Below are positions 17,119-26,826 of a stretch of DNA of 64,000 nt, piece after piece. The stretch is from Cyclobacteriaceae bacterium (GTDB lineage: Bacteria > Bacteroidota > Bacteroidia > Cytophagales > Cyclobacteriaceae). Each line of letters opens with the position of its first letter. Position 1 is the stretch's first letter. A program made the position numbers and the translations under genes. Under the pieces are notes generated by a model. That model did not search any database, was not told the DNA's origin, and saw only the letters and a program-made list of their open reading frames with translations. The DNA is taken from contig JANQKF010000015.1 of assembly GCA_028281285.1 (NCBI GenBank), forward strand, positions 248,001 through 312,000, read 5' to 3'.

Positions 17119-17652
17119 TCAGCGTCTAGTATATTCACCATAGGCTACTGTCTTCCAAGTTTCGCCAAAATCTTGTGAAACCTCTATCAAACTTAGGAAT
17201 GAGTTCTTGTTCGGTTTTTTCCAGGTCACTCTTACCAGTCTGACTTGACCTCTAGATGCTCTTTCAAAAACAAAGCGCCAGTCCATATCAACTCTCTGTC
17301 CTTTCCATTCTTCTATTCGGACATTCCCCTCCGTGAATCTACGCACTGTATTAAGCATCCATACTTTCGACTCTGCATTAAAGGTTATTGTACTTACGGC
17401 TTTGAAATTTGGAATTCCATTTTCATCGGTCCCATCCCATTTTTGAAGAATACCACAGCCATAAAAGTCTTCCATCCTGAATTGGGATTTGCCATGTAAT
17501 GTGGTGTCCATCTCACTGACAAAATATTCCTCATAGTTCCAGTCCCCAACTAAAAATCCCAATGGATTATTTCCTTTGCAGGGCTCATTACTTTGTGAAT
17601 TAGAGTTAAACCCAAAACTGAGTAAACACAGAAGAACTAGAGCAATTTTCAT
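17119..17652 (-). CDS. Secreted lipocalin-like protein of unknown function (DUF1579-like)
   Basis: 177 residues with signal peptide MKIALVLLCLLSFGFNSNSQ. The mature part begins with a FLVGDWNYEEYF motif (a G-x-W entry) and continues in short beta strands (FKAVSTITFNAESKVWMLNTVRR, MDWRFVFERAS, RLVRVTWKKP). This resembles small lipocalin-like DUF1579-type proteins, which are often tied to copying a sample or lipid-load assay domain. There are two Cys residues in the mature part. I do not recognise a specific function. Confidence 0.6.
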   Translation of the reverse strand: MKIALVLLCLLSFGFNSNSQSNEPCKGNNPLGFLVGDWNYEEYFVSEMDTTLHGKSQFRMEDFYGCGILQKWDGTDENGIPNFKAVSTITFNAESKVWMLNTVRRFTEGNVRIEEWKGQRVDMDWRFVFERASRGQVRLVRVTWKKPNKNSFLSLIEVSQDFGETWKTVAYGEYTRR

Positions 17653-17684
17653 CTTTTACTTATCCTGTTTGTAGTGAAAATTTA

Positions 17685-17713
17685 ATAAAAAAGTCCCGAC
17701 CAAGGCCGGGACT
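17685..17713 (-). terminator. Intrinsic terminator after the SNF transporter
   Basis: AGTCCCG (17692-17698) and CGGGACT (17707-17713) form a 7-bp GC-rich stem with an 8-base loop. On the minus strand it is followed by six T residues. It lies 30 bases beyond the transporter stop at 17743. Confidence 0.85.
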
Positions 17714-17742
17714 CAAGTTATAATTAATATCTCTAACCAATT

Positions 17743-19140
17743 TTAGCCTCCGCCAGCAAAGGTTCCGAATACTCCGACCATGTTCAAGAGAACAAGAAGG
17801 ATCACTAATGGACAAACGAATCGGATAAAGAATACAAAGGCATTTGAAGCGAATGTACCCGCTTTCCATCGTGGAGATCCGTTGTCAAGTTCGGAAACGA
17901 TATTATTGATTGGCATTTTCCATGCTACATAAATACAAGTAACAAGGGCCACAACCACAATAAAGAATTCACCAAACAGATAATCTACAATATTCTGGAA
18001 ACCGACTTTGGGTTCATCCAACCACGGCAATGGCAATGCCATATCCGTAAATATGTCACTTGCACCCCATGACAAGGCAGAAGGAATACCAAATACAAAA
18101 AGTGCAATTCCCACCACAATGGCAGATTTGGTTCTTGTCCACTTCTTTTCGTCCATAAAATAGGAGGCAGGAACTTCAAGCATTGAAATGGAAGAGGTTA
18201 AGGCCGCAACCATCAATAATAAGAAGAAGATAGCCCCGATAATTGCACCTCCCGGCATACCGGCAAATACATCAGGTAATACTTCGAACACCAAAGCTGG
18301 TCCTGAAGCAGGATCCTTCCCTAAGGCAAATACTGCAGGGAAAATCATAAAACCGGCCATGAGAGCCACACCGGCATCCATGAAACCTACCCAAACTCCA
18401 CTACTTACAATATTTGCGGATTTAGGCAGGTAAGAACCGTAGGTAATCATGATACCCCATCCAATACTCATCGAAAAGAATGCCTGCCCTAAGGCCGCTA
18501 GAATGGAATTTCCGTTAATCTTGCTGAAGTCCGGCTTCATGTAGAACTCCACACCAGCCATGGCTCCTTCAAGTGTCAAACTGCGAATCGCAACAACGGC
18601 AATCAGCACAAATAATATTGGCATTAAAATTTTTGCAGCTTTTTCAATACCCCCTGAAACACCTAATCTTACAATCAAAATCGTTGCAACAATAAATGCG
18701 CCCATTAGAGCAATTGTCAAACCTCCATTGGCTGCAAATTCTCCAAAAGGTTGTGTAGAACCTGAGATAGTCTTGCCAATATAGCCTATGGTCCAACCGG
18801 CAATATTGCCGTAAAAAGAAAGGACGAAGAAACTCACCAAAACAGCGAGAATCGCCCCTAGTCCCATAAAAAATGAATTGGCGCCTGTGTCTTTGAATGC
18901 TCCGATAGTTCCCTTTTGGGTGAACCTACCAAAGCCCATTTCAGTGAAGAGAAGTGGTATACCGATTAAGACCACACAGGCCAGGTATACAAGCACAAAG
19001 GCTCCTCCTCCATACTCACCTGTTATATAAGGGAAGCGCCAAATGTTCCCTAGTCCGACCGCAGAACCAGCGGCAGCCATGATGAATCCAAATTTCGATC
19101 CCCATTGCCCCCTGTTCTCGTCATTTACGCTAACAGCCAT
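17743..19140 (-). CDS. Sodium-dependent transporter, SNF/NSS family
   Basis: A 465-residue inner-membrane protein with about 12 TM helices of the LeuT fold. The N-terminus has the family signature GFIMAAAGSAVGLGNIWRFPYITGEYGGGAFVLVY (unwound TM1 with Na+ and substrate sites), followed by GIPLLFTEMGFGRFTQKGTIGAF. Bacterial members import amino acids or related amines with Na+. The substrate is not predictable here. It ends at a clear intrinsic terminator and appears monocistronic. Confidence 0.95.
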   Translation of the reverse strand: MAVSVNDENRGQWGSKFGFIMAAAGSAVGLGNIWRFPYITGEYGGGAFVLVYLACVVLIGIPLLFTEMGFGRFTQKGTIGAFKDTGANSFFMGLGAILAVLVSFFVLSFYGNIAGWTIGYIGKTISGSTQPFGEFAANGGLTIALMGAFIVATILIVRLGVSGGIEKAAKILMPILFVLIAVVAIRSLTLEGAMAGVEFYMKPDFSKINGNSILAALGQAFFSMSIGWGIMITYGSYLPKSANIVSSGVWVGFMDAGVALMAGFMIFPAVFALGKDPASGPALVFEVLPDVFAGMPGGAIIGAIFFLLLMVAALTSSISMLEVPASYFMDEKKWTRTKSAIVVGIALFVFGIPSALSWGASDIFTDMALPLPWLDEPKVGFQNIVDYLFGEFFIVVVALVTCIYVAWKMPINNIVSELDNGSPRWKAGTFASNAFVFFIRFVCPLVILLVLLNMVGVFGTFAGGG

Positions 19141-19231
19141 ATAGTTAATATTTAAAGGTTAAGTTGATAGTCTTGAAAAAATTCAAGCACTAAATATTCC
19201 AAAATATACTCGGATTACAAAGAAAAAGGCT

Positions 19232-20140
19232 CTATTTGACCGTATGGCCCATTTGATCGGCAAGTATGGCAATACCTTCATCAAAGGACCTCGGGGAATA
19301 TCCTAATTCCTTTGTGGCTTTGGCAATAAGCAGTCCTGTCTTAGGAGGTCTTTTTGCTGTCTGGGAAAAATTCGAAGCGTTTGCTCTTTGCATTGAGGAA
19401 ATGTCAAGCTTAAAAAAATCAGCCGTCTTAATCGCCATGTCATACGGAGTTAAAAGATCTTTTCCGCAAATATTAAAGATACCAGATGCCCTCTTCTTGG
19501 CAATCAAGTAACAACCTATGGCAAGATCCTCGGCAAGAGTAGGACTCCGGAGTTGATCGTCCACCACTTTAATCTTCTTTCTTTCTTCTAGGGACTTTTT
19601 AACCCATAGTATGATGTTTGACCTACTCATATCATGTGCAATGCCATAAACAAGCACAGTACGTACAATGGCCCAATTCAAGCCTGATAACTGAATCAAT
19701 TGTTCAGCGGCCAGTTTGCTTTCTCCGTAATAACTGATAGGGTTTGGCCTGGCATCCTCGCTATAAGGTCCATCAGCACCATCAAAAACAAAATCGGTGG
19801 AAAGGTGGACAAGAAAGGCTCCAATAGATTCACAAGCCTGAGTAATATAACCCGTAGACAATACATTTAGGGCCCAGCATGCTTCTTTCTCCACCTCGCA
19901 TTGATCAACATTGGTCATGGCCGCAGTATGGATTACTACATCTGGTTGTTGTTTGCCAATTACTTCGAAGACCTGATCTTCATTGGTTGTATCTAACGAT
20001 TCATACTGATAACCGCCATCAGCCGGCAAGCGATTACGGCCTCTAGAGGTGGCAATTAAGTCGATATCTTGTTTCCCTGATAGTAACCCTACTAATTTCT
20101 GCCCCAATAGGCCATTTGATCCGGTGATTAAGACTTTCAT
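19232..20140 (-). CDS. dTDP-4-dehydrorhamnose reductase-like SDR (RmlD family)
   Basis: A 302-residue extended SDR. The NAD(P)-binding GSNGLLGQKLVGLL is at the N-terminus; HTAAMTNVDQCEVEKEACWALNV and the catalytic YYGESKLAAEQ (YxxxK near residue 133) follow RmlD. RmlD reduces dTDP-4-keto-rhamnose to dTDP-rhamnose for surface polysaccharide. No rmlA/B/C is nearby and the gene ends a housekeeping operon, so a different sugar-nucleotide substrate is possible. It overlaps the upstream cyclophilin gene by 4 bases. Confidence 0.8.
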   Translation of the reverse strand: MKVLITGSNGLLGQKLVGLLSGKQDIDLIATSRGRNRLPADGGYQYESLDTTNEDQVFEVIGKQQPDVVIHTAAMTNVDQCEVEKEACWALNVLSTGYITQACESIGAFLVHLSTDFVFDGADGPYSEDARPNPISYYGESKLAAEQLIQLSGLNWAIVRTVLVYGIAHDMSRSNIILWVKKSLEERKKIKVVDDQLRSPTLAEDLAIGCYLIAKKRASGIFNICGKDLLTPYDMAIKTADFFKLDISSMQRANASNFSQTAKRPPKTGLLIAKATKELGYSPRSFDEGIAILADQMGHTVK

Positions 20141-21012
20141 TTTTCTGAAAGATCAATTCCGTATTTTTCGGACAACTCAGCTTTGGTGATTTCTTCTAAA
20201 CGAACAAATATTCTGATATCGTCAACCGGTTTGTCCATATAATTAGTTTCAACGGCAGCCACTTTATCTATGATATCCAAGCCTTCCACTACCATTCCAA
20301 AAACGGTGTATTCTCCATCTAAATGCGGAATCCCGCCCACTTCGGCATATCGCTTTTTCTGGTATTCAGAATACCCAGGATCAATTTGTGGGCCAAATTC
20401 CTTTTCAATTAATGGTTTGGAATTAAAGACCAAGGTACGTAGTGCCTCAGCAAAGTCATAAGTGGAATCTTCTAATGATTTTTCGGCATGATAGTTATAT
20501 TTCTCATTCAGTTCATTATACCTGTCCACCTTTTTTAGACGCTCGAAATAACCATAGAGTCTCAGGTATTCTCTGTGAGCACCTCTTTCTTTCAAACCTT
20601 CCTCATCATAGGTGGTTCCTTGCACAATATAGAATTGCGAACCACTGGATTTTTTGAGAGGATTTTGAGCATCACCATACCTAGCCGCAGCCAATGCTCC
20701 TTTTTCGTGAATGTATTTTTCGGGTAGGAATTCTGCATCGATTCGATAATCTGTGTCTTTATCCAACTTCCCCGTTGATAAATCACCTGTTTGAATCATG
20801 AAGTCCTCAATGACTCTGTGAAAGGTCACACTGTCATATCTCCCAGCTTTAACAAGTTTAATGAAGTTCTCCTTGTGTAGCGGAGTCTCATCATAAAGAA
20901 TGGCCTTCATTTCCCCAAAGGGGGTCGCAATCACTACTAAACTGTCCTTCTTTTGAGAACAATTTACTAAACACGCCAGAAGTAAGAATATGAAGACCGG
21001 CTTGAGTTTCAT
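20137..21012 (-). CDS. Lipoprotein cyclophilin-type peptidyl-prolyl isomerase (copy 2)
   Basis: 291 residues with a lipoprotein signal ending LLACLVNC (Cys18). The cyclophilin core is split: an N-terminal half (MKAILYDETPLHKENFIKLVKAGRYDSVTFHRVIEDFMIQTGD; then SGSQFYIVQG) and a C-terminal half (VGGIPHLDGEYTVFGMVVEGLDIIDKVAAVE) flank an insert of roughly 100 residues that is mostly helical and charged. It is a paralog of the upstream gene at 21019. It presumably acts as a periplasmic, membrane-anchored folding helper. It lies 6 bases after its paralog. Confidence 0.88.
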   Translation of the reverse strand: MKLKPVFIFLLLACLVNCSQKKDSLVVIATPFGEMKAILYDETPLHKENFIKLVKAGRYDSVTFHRVIEDFMIQTGDLSTGKLDKDTDYRIDAEFLPEKYIHEKGALAAARYGDAQNPLKKSSGSQFYIVQGTTYDEEGLKERGAHREYLRLYGYFERLKKVDRYNELNEKYNYHAEKSLEDSTYDFAEALRTLVFNSKPLIEKEFGPQIDPGYSEYQKKRYAEVGGIPHLDGEYTVFGMVVEGLDIIDKVAAVETNYMDKPVDDIRIFVRLEEITKAELSEKYGIDLSEK

Positions 21013-21018
21013 TCGGTT

Positions 21019-21912
21019 TTACATATAAGGATTGCCGTATTTTTCAGCAATTTCCTTTCTGCTCATTTCTTCTATCGTAACATACATACGTATGTCTTCA
21101 AGAGGACGGTTAGCAGGATCAACCTCTCTCTCGGTTATCATGTCCATAACTTCCAGACCGGCAATTACTCTACCGTAGACCGTATATTGATTATCCAGTG
21201 GAGGATAACCTCCTACGGTAGTATATTTTTCAATCTGCTCATCAGACAGTTTAACTGGCATTCCTGTTGCTTCAGCCAACCTATCCAATGTGCTCTCTAC
21301 CTTTGACTGTATCGCTGCATTGTCTTGAGGATTGTTCGCTAAAGTCTCCTGGTATTCTTTGCACAACTCGTGTTCAGGCATGTTTTGCATGAGGTGTCGA
21401 TAGGCATTAAATATATACTCTTGGTTGAACTGTTCTAATTGTTCAACTGTGAATACTTGACCCTGAACGATAAAGAACTGACTTCCACTGGAAGCCTTAA
21501 GCGGGTTTGCCTGATCGGGTAGTCTTGCTGAGGCAATTTCTCCCTTCGCATGGAAGTACTTAGGCACAAATTCAGCCTCCACGGTGTACCCCGGGCTTCC
21601 GCTACCCAATCTCTGTCCCGGTTCAGCATTTTTGGAATCAGGATCTCCTCCCTGAATCATAAACCCTTTCATCACTCTATGAAAAAGAAGGCTATCATAA
21701 AAACCCTCCCTTGCGAGCTTGAGAAAGTTCTCTTTATGCTTTGGCGTTTCATCATAGAGAATTGCCTTCATTTCACCCAAATCTGTCTTGATAGTGACTA
21801 AAAAATCATTCCCCTCAAGCACATCTTCTTTACTTTCCGAACCGGATGAACATGACCAGATCGCGCAAATGACAAGTGCAAATACTGTTGTTTGAACAAA
21901 TCGTTTATTCAT
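21019..21912 (-). CDS. Lipoprotein cyclophilin-type peptidyl-prolyl isomerase (copy 1)
   Basis: 297 residues with a lipobox IWSC (Cys21). Core motifs: FLVTIKTDLGEMKAILYDETP, LLFHRVMKGFMIQGGDP, SGSQFFIVQGQ and VGGYPPLDNQYTVYGRVIAGLEVMD. As in the next gene, a helical insert separates FIVQG from VGGYPPLD. The HR..GFMIQGGD catalytic segment is intact, so isomerase activity is likely. It overlaps the hemC stop by 8 bases and lies in the long minus-strand operon. Confidence 0.9.
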   Translation of the reverse strand: MNKRFVQTTVFALVICAIWSCSSGSESKEDVLEGNDFLVTIKTDLGEMKAILYDETPKHKENFLKLAREGFYDSLLFHRVMKGFMIQGGDPDSKNAEPGQRLGSGSPGYTVEAEFVPKYFHAKGEIASARLPDQANPLKASSGSQFFIVQGQVFTVEQLEQFNQEYIFNAYRHLMQNMPEHELCKEYQETLANNPQDNAAIQSKVESTLDRLAEATGMPVKLSDEQIEKYTTVGGYPPLDNQYTVYGRVIAGLEVMDMITEREVDPANRPLEDIRMYVTIEEMSRKEIAEKYGNPYM

Positions 21913-22831
21913 TGTTTTTTCGTTTTATCTCTTCAAGAATCTCCTTGCCTCCGAGGCCCAAAATCGCCTTACCAAGTTCTATTCCAAGCCGGGTGGCTTC
22001 CGTTTGGTTGCCCGATACACTTCTTGAAATCCTGTTTTGACCATCCAAGCTAATAATACCCCCTGTAATTTCCAGTCGATCAGCCGTCAATTTTGCATGA
22101 CCAAAGACAGGAATACTACATCCTCCATCCATTTCTTTCAGAAAAGCCCTTTCTGCCTTAATACAAATCTCAGTTTCCGGATGATTTATAGCAGACCTGA
22201 TAACCTCAATCTTACTCTTTTCCAGAGATTCATGAACCTCTATCGCCACACTACCCTGACCAACTGCAGGTGTAAACTCGGTTATGGAAGTCTGTTGCAC
22301 AATCAAATCATCATACCCCATTCGATGTACACCTGCATAAGCCAGTAATAACGCATCACATTGCCCCTCGTCCATTTTGCGAATTCGGGTCTGAAGGTTA
22401 CCCCTGATCGGTATGGTTTCAATGGAGGGATAGTAGTGTTTCAGGGTAGCCACTCTTCTGGTTGAAGCCGTGCCCAACAAGAAGCTTCCACTATTTAGAT
22501 TGATGGAATTATCTCTACTTAATACTATATCATTTGGTTTTTCCCGCTCCGCAAAGGCAACCAACTCAAATCCTTCAGGTAGCGTAGATTGCATATCTTT
22601 TGCACTGTGTACCGCAATGTCAATTCTCCCATCAGCAAGTTGTTCCTCAATCTCTTCAGTAAAAACTCCTTTGCTTCCAATTTTGGCAATCGTAACATCA
22701 AGAATCTTATCTCCTTTAGTCTCAATGGTTACAATTTCAGTGTCTACACCCGATCTTCTTAGCCTTTCTTCAACATAATAGGCTTGCCAAAGCGCCAACT
22801 TACTCCCCCTCGTTCCAATTTTTATTTTCAT
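21905..22831 (-). CDS. hemC: Hydroxymethylbilane synthase (porphobilinogen deaminase)
   Basis: A 308-residue enzyme of normal length that assembles four porphobilinogens into the linear tetrapyrrole. It opens [21 protein letters not shown] and contains [14 protein letters not shown] (catalytic Asp), [38 protein letters not shown] and the dipyrromethane-cofactor cysteine in [12 protein letters not shown]. It overlaps the RimK-like gene start by 4 bases, an unusual partner for a haem gene. hemE is at 3717. Confidence 0.97.
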   Translation of the reverse strand: MKIKIGTRGSKLALWQAYYVEERLRRSGVDTEIVTIETKGDKILDVTIAKIGSKGVFTEEIEEQLADGRIDIAVHSAKDMQSTLPEGFELVAFAEREKPNDIVLSRDNSINLNSGSFLLGTASTRRVATLKHYYPSIETIPIRGNLQTRIRKMDEGQCDALLLAYAGVHRMGYDDLIVQQTSITEFTPAVGQGSVAIEVHESLEKSKIEVIRSAINHPETEICIKAERAFLKEMDGGCSIPVFGHAKLTADRLEITGGIISLDGQNRISRSVSGNQTEATRLGIELGKAILGLGGKEILEEIKRKNNE

Positions 22832-23739
22832 GAAGCCTTTAGCTTAGATTTGACCCCCCTTCGTTTCGGTTGATTTCGCTCAATATAATCGACAATGCTG
22901 TCAGCGATATCAATACCGGTTGCTGTTTCTATTCCTTCCAGCCCAGGTGATGAGTTAACCTCAAGAACAAGAGGCCCTCTGGCTGAAGGTAACATATCAA
23001 CTCCAGCAACTGAAAGTCCCATGGCCGCTGCAGCTTTTAGTGCGACCGACTTTTCTCTTCTATTCAACTTCACCAACTCTGCCTTTCCTCCTCTATGGAG
23101 ATTGGATCTGAATTCTCCGGCCTGTCCGGTTCTTCTTATTGCTCCCACAATTTTCCCGTCAACCACAAAAGCCCTGAGATCCGTAGCTTTGGCTTCTTTT
23201 ATGAATTCTTGAACAATGATTCGAGCCTTCAATCCATGAAATGCCTCGATTACCGATTGTGCCGCTTTTCTTGTCTCAGCCAATACAACTCCAAGCCCTT
23301 GAGTCCCTTCCAGCAGTTTGATAATTACTGGAGCCCCACCAACTTGATCAATCAGGTTTTTTTCTTCTTTTGAAAAATTGGTAAAGGCTGTTTTGGGCAT
23401 TGGTAATCCAGCCCCAGAAAGCAATTGCATACTCCTTAATTTGTCTCTTGATCTTACGATTGCCTGAGACTCTGTGGTACTGAACACACCCATCATTTCA
23501 AATTGCCTTACCACGGCAGTTCCATAAAACGTCACCGAAGCTCCGATCCTGGGAATGACCGCATTAACATCATTGACCTTCTCTCCTTTGAAATATACTG
23601 CAGGTCCCTCTTTTTCAATCACCAAATCACACTTCAGATGATCAATAATTACCGGCTCATGACCACGATTGCCAATGGCCTCCACCAATCTTCTGGTAGA
23701 GTACAAGGATGGGTTTCTTGAAAGTACAGCAATTTTCAT
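22828..23739 (-). CDS. RimK-type ATP-grasp alpha-L-glutamate ligase
   Basis: 303 residues. The N-terminal domain ([32 protein letters not shown]) precedes an ATP-grasp domain with [33 protein letters not shown] and [28 protein letters not shown] (metal-binding Glu/Asn). RimK adds glutamates to the C-terminus of ribosomal protein S6, and homologs add amino acids to other substrates. It is encoded directly after a RimB-like protease gene (4-base overlap), as in known rim clusters, which supports the ribosome-modification role. Confidence 0.9.
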   Translation of the reverse strand: MKIAVLSRNPSLYSTRRLVEAIGNRGHEPVIIDHLKCDLVIEKEGPAVYFKGEKVNDVNAVIPRIGASVTFYGTAVVRQFEMMGVFSTTESQAIVRSRDKLRSMQLLSGAGLPMPKTAFTNFSKEEKNLIDQVGGAPVIIKLLEGTQGLGVVLAETRKAAQSVIEAFHGLKARIIVQEFIKEAKATDLRAFVVDGKIVGAIRRTGQAGEFRSNLHRGGKAELVKLNRREKSVALKAAAAMGLSVAGVDMLPSARGPLVLEVNSSPGLEGIETATGIDIADSIVDYIERNQPKRRGVKSKLKAS

Positions 23740-24188
23740 GATTGAGACTTTTTCTTATTGTAAGATAGGTTCTTCTTAGTCACATCAACAATAAATCGTT
23801 TGGATAATAACTGTCTACCCAAGAGGATTGGAAATTTCATTTTACTTCTATCCGACAGTGAGAATTCCGCCTTATATTTTCGTCCATAAATTTCGATTCT
23901 CGATTTAATAACAAATCGTTCTTCGGTTATGCCATTCGAACTTCTTATTCTCTTTTTTTTGAATGAAGTGGTAGAGAATTTTCTTGCCCTTCTTTCATGA
24001 ATTCTGGTTCCGGATAAGTAAAACGTTAATGTAGGAATACCACCCCTTGGCCTAATCACTTTTACCCTGGAGCAATTAATGGCCGATGTATAAGCTCCGG
24101 TGTCCACTTTTGCTCTTAAGTCAAATAATCCGAAATCCGGAAGATCGATGATGTCTTGTCTGCCTAAAAGCTTCGGGTTCTTAGCCAT
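23736..24188 (-). CDS. RimB-like retropepsin-fold protease (ATP-dependent zinc protease family)
   Basis: 150 residues with the retropepsin-like active-site motif [14 protein letters not shown] (catalytic Asp near residue 31) and a second conserved block [20 protein letters not shown]. The family is often annotated as ATP-dependent zinc protease, but the fold is aspartic-protease-like. RimB-type proteins trim glutamate tails made by RimK. The adjacent RimK-like gene, overlapping by 4 bases, supports this reading. The C-terminus is strongly basic ([13 protein letters not shown]). Confidence 0.85.
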   Translation of the reverse strand: MAKNPKLLGRQDIIDLPDFGLFDLRAKVDTGAYTSAINCSRVKVIRPRGGIPTLTFYLSGTRIHERRARKFSTTSFKKKRIRSSNGITEERFVIKSRIEIYGRKYKAEFSLSDRSKMKFPILLGRQLLSKRFIVDVTKKNLSYNKKKSQS

Positions 24189-24191
24189 AGA

Positions 24192-25319
24192 CTATTGCTT
24201 TGATCGAGCAATTTTAGCAATAGCTAATGACAAATCAAGAAAAAGTATTTTTGGATTTCCGTTCCGTTCAATGTGATAATGTGTTTCTTCCAGTTTTGGA
24301 ATAAGTGCGTCTACTTTGGCTGGTGAGAATACGCTCCCAAATTTTTGGATAAATTCCATTTCATCTTCTGCCACTCTTACCATCTCAGGCTCAAACTGAT
24401 TCACAAGGGTATCACGCATTACCTTAGTGCCTGCACTCAAAAAATTCTTTTGGTATTCTTTACCTCCCTTCTGAAATCCCTCGGCCAACTTGGTCATTGA
24501 TTGAAAATCCCAATTGTAGCACACTCGCATCCAATCCTTAAAGATGGATTGCACTTCATCCGTATTTCCCTCAACCAGCTTGAGCGCCAATCTCAAATTC
24601 CCCTCTGCTAAATAAGCCGATTGCTGAATACTAGTCTCTTGTGCATCCGAATTTACGGCCAGGTAGCCTTGGATATCCTGATCCTCGAATGTCGGAATTT
24701 TGACCATCTGTGTTCTGGACAAAATCGTTGTCAACAACTTGTTCGGGTCTGAAGAGACCATCAAAAAAACCGTATTCTCTGGTGGCTCTTCCAGAATTTT
24801 AAGGATTCCGTTTGCAGCACTTGAATTCATAAGTTCGGGTTGCCAGATCAACATTATCTTATAAGTCGATTCGAATGCCTTCAAGGACAATTTTTGAATA
24901 ATTGATCGGCTTTCCGTTCGAGGTATGATCACCTGCTTGTTTTCCCAGCCAAAATGAAAACTCCAGTCAGTGACATTTCCATAAGGTGATTTAGAGAGAA
25001 AGTCCCTCCATTCAACCAAAAACTTATCACTTGTAGCATCTTCACGTTTTATCTTCTGTGTCGCAGCAGTTGGAAACACAAAATGTAGATCCGGATGAAC
25101 GAATTTTGCGTTTTTTGTACATGACGGACATTCCCCACAGGCGTCAAACTCTTGCCTGTCCTCACAATTCAAAAAAGTAGCATATGCCAAGGCCAGGGAT
25201 AAATTACCACTTCCCTCGGGGCCTACCAATAATTGAGCGTGAGCAATATGATCGTTGTTGACTGCATTGATCAGTCTGTTCTTAGTATCTTCGAGTCCTG
25301 GAATATCTTTGAAAAGCAT
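24192..25319 (-). CDS. holB: DNA polymerase III delta' subunit (clamp-loader ATPase-like)
   Basis: About 375 residues from the ATG at 25319 (MLFKDIPGLEDTKNRLINAV); the ATG at 25337 lies inside the upstream gene. AAA+ features: AHAQLLVGPEGSGNLSLALAYATFL in the Walker A position, where the canonical GK(S/T) is GNLS, as expected for a non-ATPase delta' subunit. A zinc module is seen in CGECPSCTKNAKFVHPD, and NGILKILEEPPENTVFLMVSSDP, SRTQMVKI are typical of delta'. It is part of the clamp loader. It starts 2 bases after the GlmU-like gene. Confidence 0.88.
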   Translation of the reverse strand: MLFKDIPGLEDTKNRLINAVNNDHIAHAQLLVGPEGSGNLSLALAYATFLNCEDRQEFDACGECPSCTKNAKFVHPDLHFVFPTAATQKIKREDATSDKFLVEWRDFLSKSPYGNVTDWSFHFGWENKQVIIPRTESRSIIQKLSLKAFESTYKIMLIWQPELMNSSAANGILKILEEPPENTVFLMVSSDPNKLLTTILSRTQMVKIPTFEDQDIQGYLAVNSDAQETSIQQSAYLAEGNLRLALKLVEGNTDEVQSIFKDWMRVCYNWDFQSMTKLAEGFQKGGKEYQKNFLSAGTKVMRDTLVNQFEPEMVRVAEDEMEFIQKFGSVFSPAKVDALIPKLEETHYHIERNGNPKILFLDLSLAIAKIARSKQ

Positions 25320-25321
25320 AT

Positions 25322-26476
25322 TTATTTCTTCTCCCAAATGCGGTATTGGGCCGTTTCATGAAATATGTGATGAATAATTTCTTCTTCCGCCTGGTTGTAG
25401 TCCTTCTGCCGCCTTTTCATGACTGCCTCAGCTACCTCCTTGAATTTTCTAAGTTGAAAGGTAGTGAAACCCGCAGCACCACCCCAAGAAAACGATGGCA
25501 CAAAGTTTCTTGGAAAACCGGAACCAAAGATGTTGGCACCCACACCAACCACGGTACCAGTATTGAACATAGTATTAATACCACACTTGGAATGATCTCC
25601 CATCATTAATCCACAAAACTGTTCTCCAGTATTGCTGAAGCCATTTTTTGAATAATCCCATAGTTTTACCATGGCATAGTTATTCTTCAAATTGGACGTG
25701 TTGGTATCAGCTCCCAAGTTACACCATTCACCAACTACCGAATTCCCCAGAAAACCATCATGCCCTTTGTTACTATATCCAAAAATTACCGAATTGCTAA
25801 TCTCTCCTCCTACTTTAGAGAAGGGTCCTATTGTGGTATCACCTTTGATTTTTGCACCCATATTCACATGGGCTGATTCACCAAGAGCGAATGATCCTTT
25901 TATTATCGCACCTTCATGAACGAGCGCATTTTTACCAATATAAACAGGCCCATCTTCCGCATTGATAATGGCTGCCTTGATTGAAGCTCCCACTTCAACA
26001 AACAGATTCTCTTCTCCATAAACCACCGTATTTGGGTCTGTAATTTTTTGAGAGGCTCTCGCTTCAGTTACCAACCGAAAGTCTTTTTTAATTTGGTCGG
26101 CATTGTGGATGTAGATATCCCAAGGGGTATTGATATAAAATAATTCTCCTGTGTAAGTGACTTCTTGATTTGCATCACCTTTAAGAGCAATCATTACTCC
26201 ATCAGAAACCAATATTTGTCCTGATTCAAGTGATTTGATTGCTTCGACCAACGCTTCATTAGGACAAACCGCTCCATTCACTTTCAGTTGAGAATCAGAG
26301 GCGTAGAATTTATTGCTTAAGTAAGCTTCAACTTCAAAACCTACTTCAAAACCATATTTCTCCCATTTCTCCGAAATTTTAAGAATACCAATTCTAATTT
26401 CAGCAACTGGTCTGGTGTAAGTGAATGGTAAAAGCCTCTGTCGAATTTCTGGTAGGTCAAAGAAATTGATGCGCAT
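25322..26476 (-). CDS. GlmU-like putative sugar nucleotidyltransferase with left-handed beta-helix
   Basis: 384 residues from 26476 (MRINFFDLPEIRQRLLPFTYTRP). The longer start at 26512 lies inside the rpmE2 terminator and is rejected. The N-terminal half resembles a truncated nucleotidyltransferase (LLPFTYTRPVAEIRIGILKISEKW). The C-terminal half is a hexapeptide-repeat helix (IINAEDGPVYIGKNALVHEGAIIKGS...) typical of acyl- or nucleotidyltransferases. The classical GlmU pyrophosphorylase loop is not evident. It is a conserved Bacteroidota family of uncertain substrate, upstream of holB in the same operon. Confidence 0.8.
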   Translation of the reverse strand: MRINFFDLPEIRQRLLPFTYTRPVAEIRIGILKISEKWEKYGFEVGFEVEAYLSNKFYASDSQLKVNGAVCPNEALVEAIKSLESGQILVSDGVMIALKGDANQEVTYTGELFYINTPWDIYIHNADQIKKDFRLVTEARASQKITDPNTVVYGEENLFVEVGASIKAAIINAEDGPVYIGKNALVHEGAIIKGSFALGESAHVNMGAKIKGDTTIGPFSKVGGEISNSVIFGYSNKGHDGFLGNSVVGEWCNLGADTNTSNLKNNYAMVKLWDYSKNGFSNTGEQFCGLMMGDHSKCGINTMFNTGTVVGVGANIFGSGFPRNFVPSFSWGGAAGFTTFQLRKFKEVAEAVMKRRQKDYNQAEEEIIHHIFHETAQYRIWEKK

Positions 26477-26490
26477 GCACAAAAATAAAA

Positions 26491-26520
26491 AAGTCCCTAT
26501 GATTCTCATCATAGGGACTT
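26491..26520 (-). terminator. Strong intrinsic terminator after rpmE2
   Basis: AAGTCCCTATGAT (26491-26503) and ATCATAGGGACTT (26508-26520) form a perfect 13-bp stem with a TCTC loop, followed on the minus strand by TTTTTATTTTTG. It lies between rpmE2 and the GlmU-like gene, so the downstream operon may depend on readthrough or an internal promoter. Confidence 0.9.
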
Positions 26521-26544
26521 CTATCGATTCTCTTTAAAGAGAAT

Positions 26545-26790
26545 TTATTTCTTCTTATATCTTCTGTTGAATTTCTCTACTCTACCAGCAGTATCAACAA
26601 ACAATTTCTTACCAGTATAGAAAGGGTGAGAAGCCGATGAAACTTCCACCTTGATCAATGGATAGGTATTTCCATCTTCCCACTCAATTGTCTCGCTGGA
26701 ACCCATTGTAGACTTAGTCAAAAACTTGAATTCGCTTGACGTATCGTAAAATACAACTGGCTTATAATCAGGATGAATATCGTTTTTCAT
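26545..26790 (-). CDS. rpmE2: 50S ribosomal protein L31 type B
   Basis: 81 residues from the ATG at 26790 ([29 protein letters not shown]). The open frame back to 26829 is rejected because it runs into the promoter. Motifs of type B L31: [33 protein letters not shown]. The zinc-binding CxxC of type A is absent, as expected. It binds the 50S subunit and bridges to the 30S. It has its own promoter and a strong terminator. Confidence 0.97.
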   Translation of the reverse strand: MKNDIHPDYKPVVFYDTSSEFKFLTKSTMGSSETIEWEDGNTYPLIKVEVSSASHPFYTGKKLFVDTAGRVEKFNRRYKKK

Positions 26791-26826
26791 TTCTCTCTTA
26801 TTTATTGCTTCCTCTGAAAAGGACTG

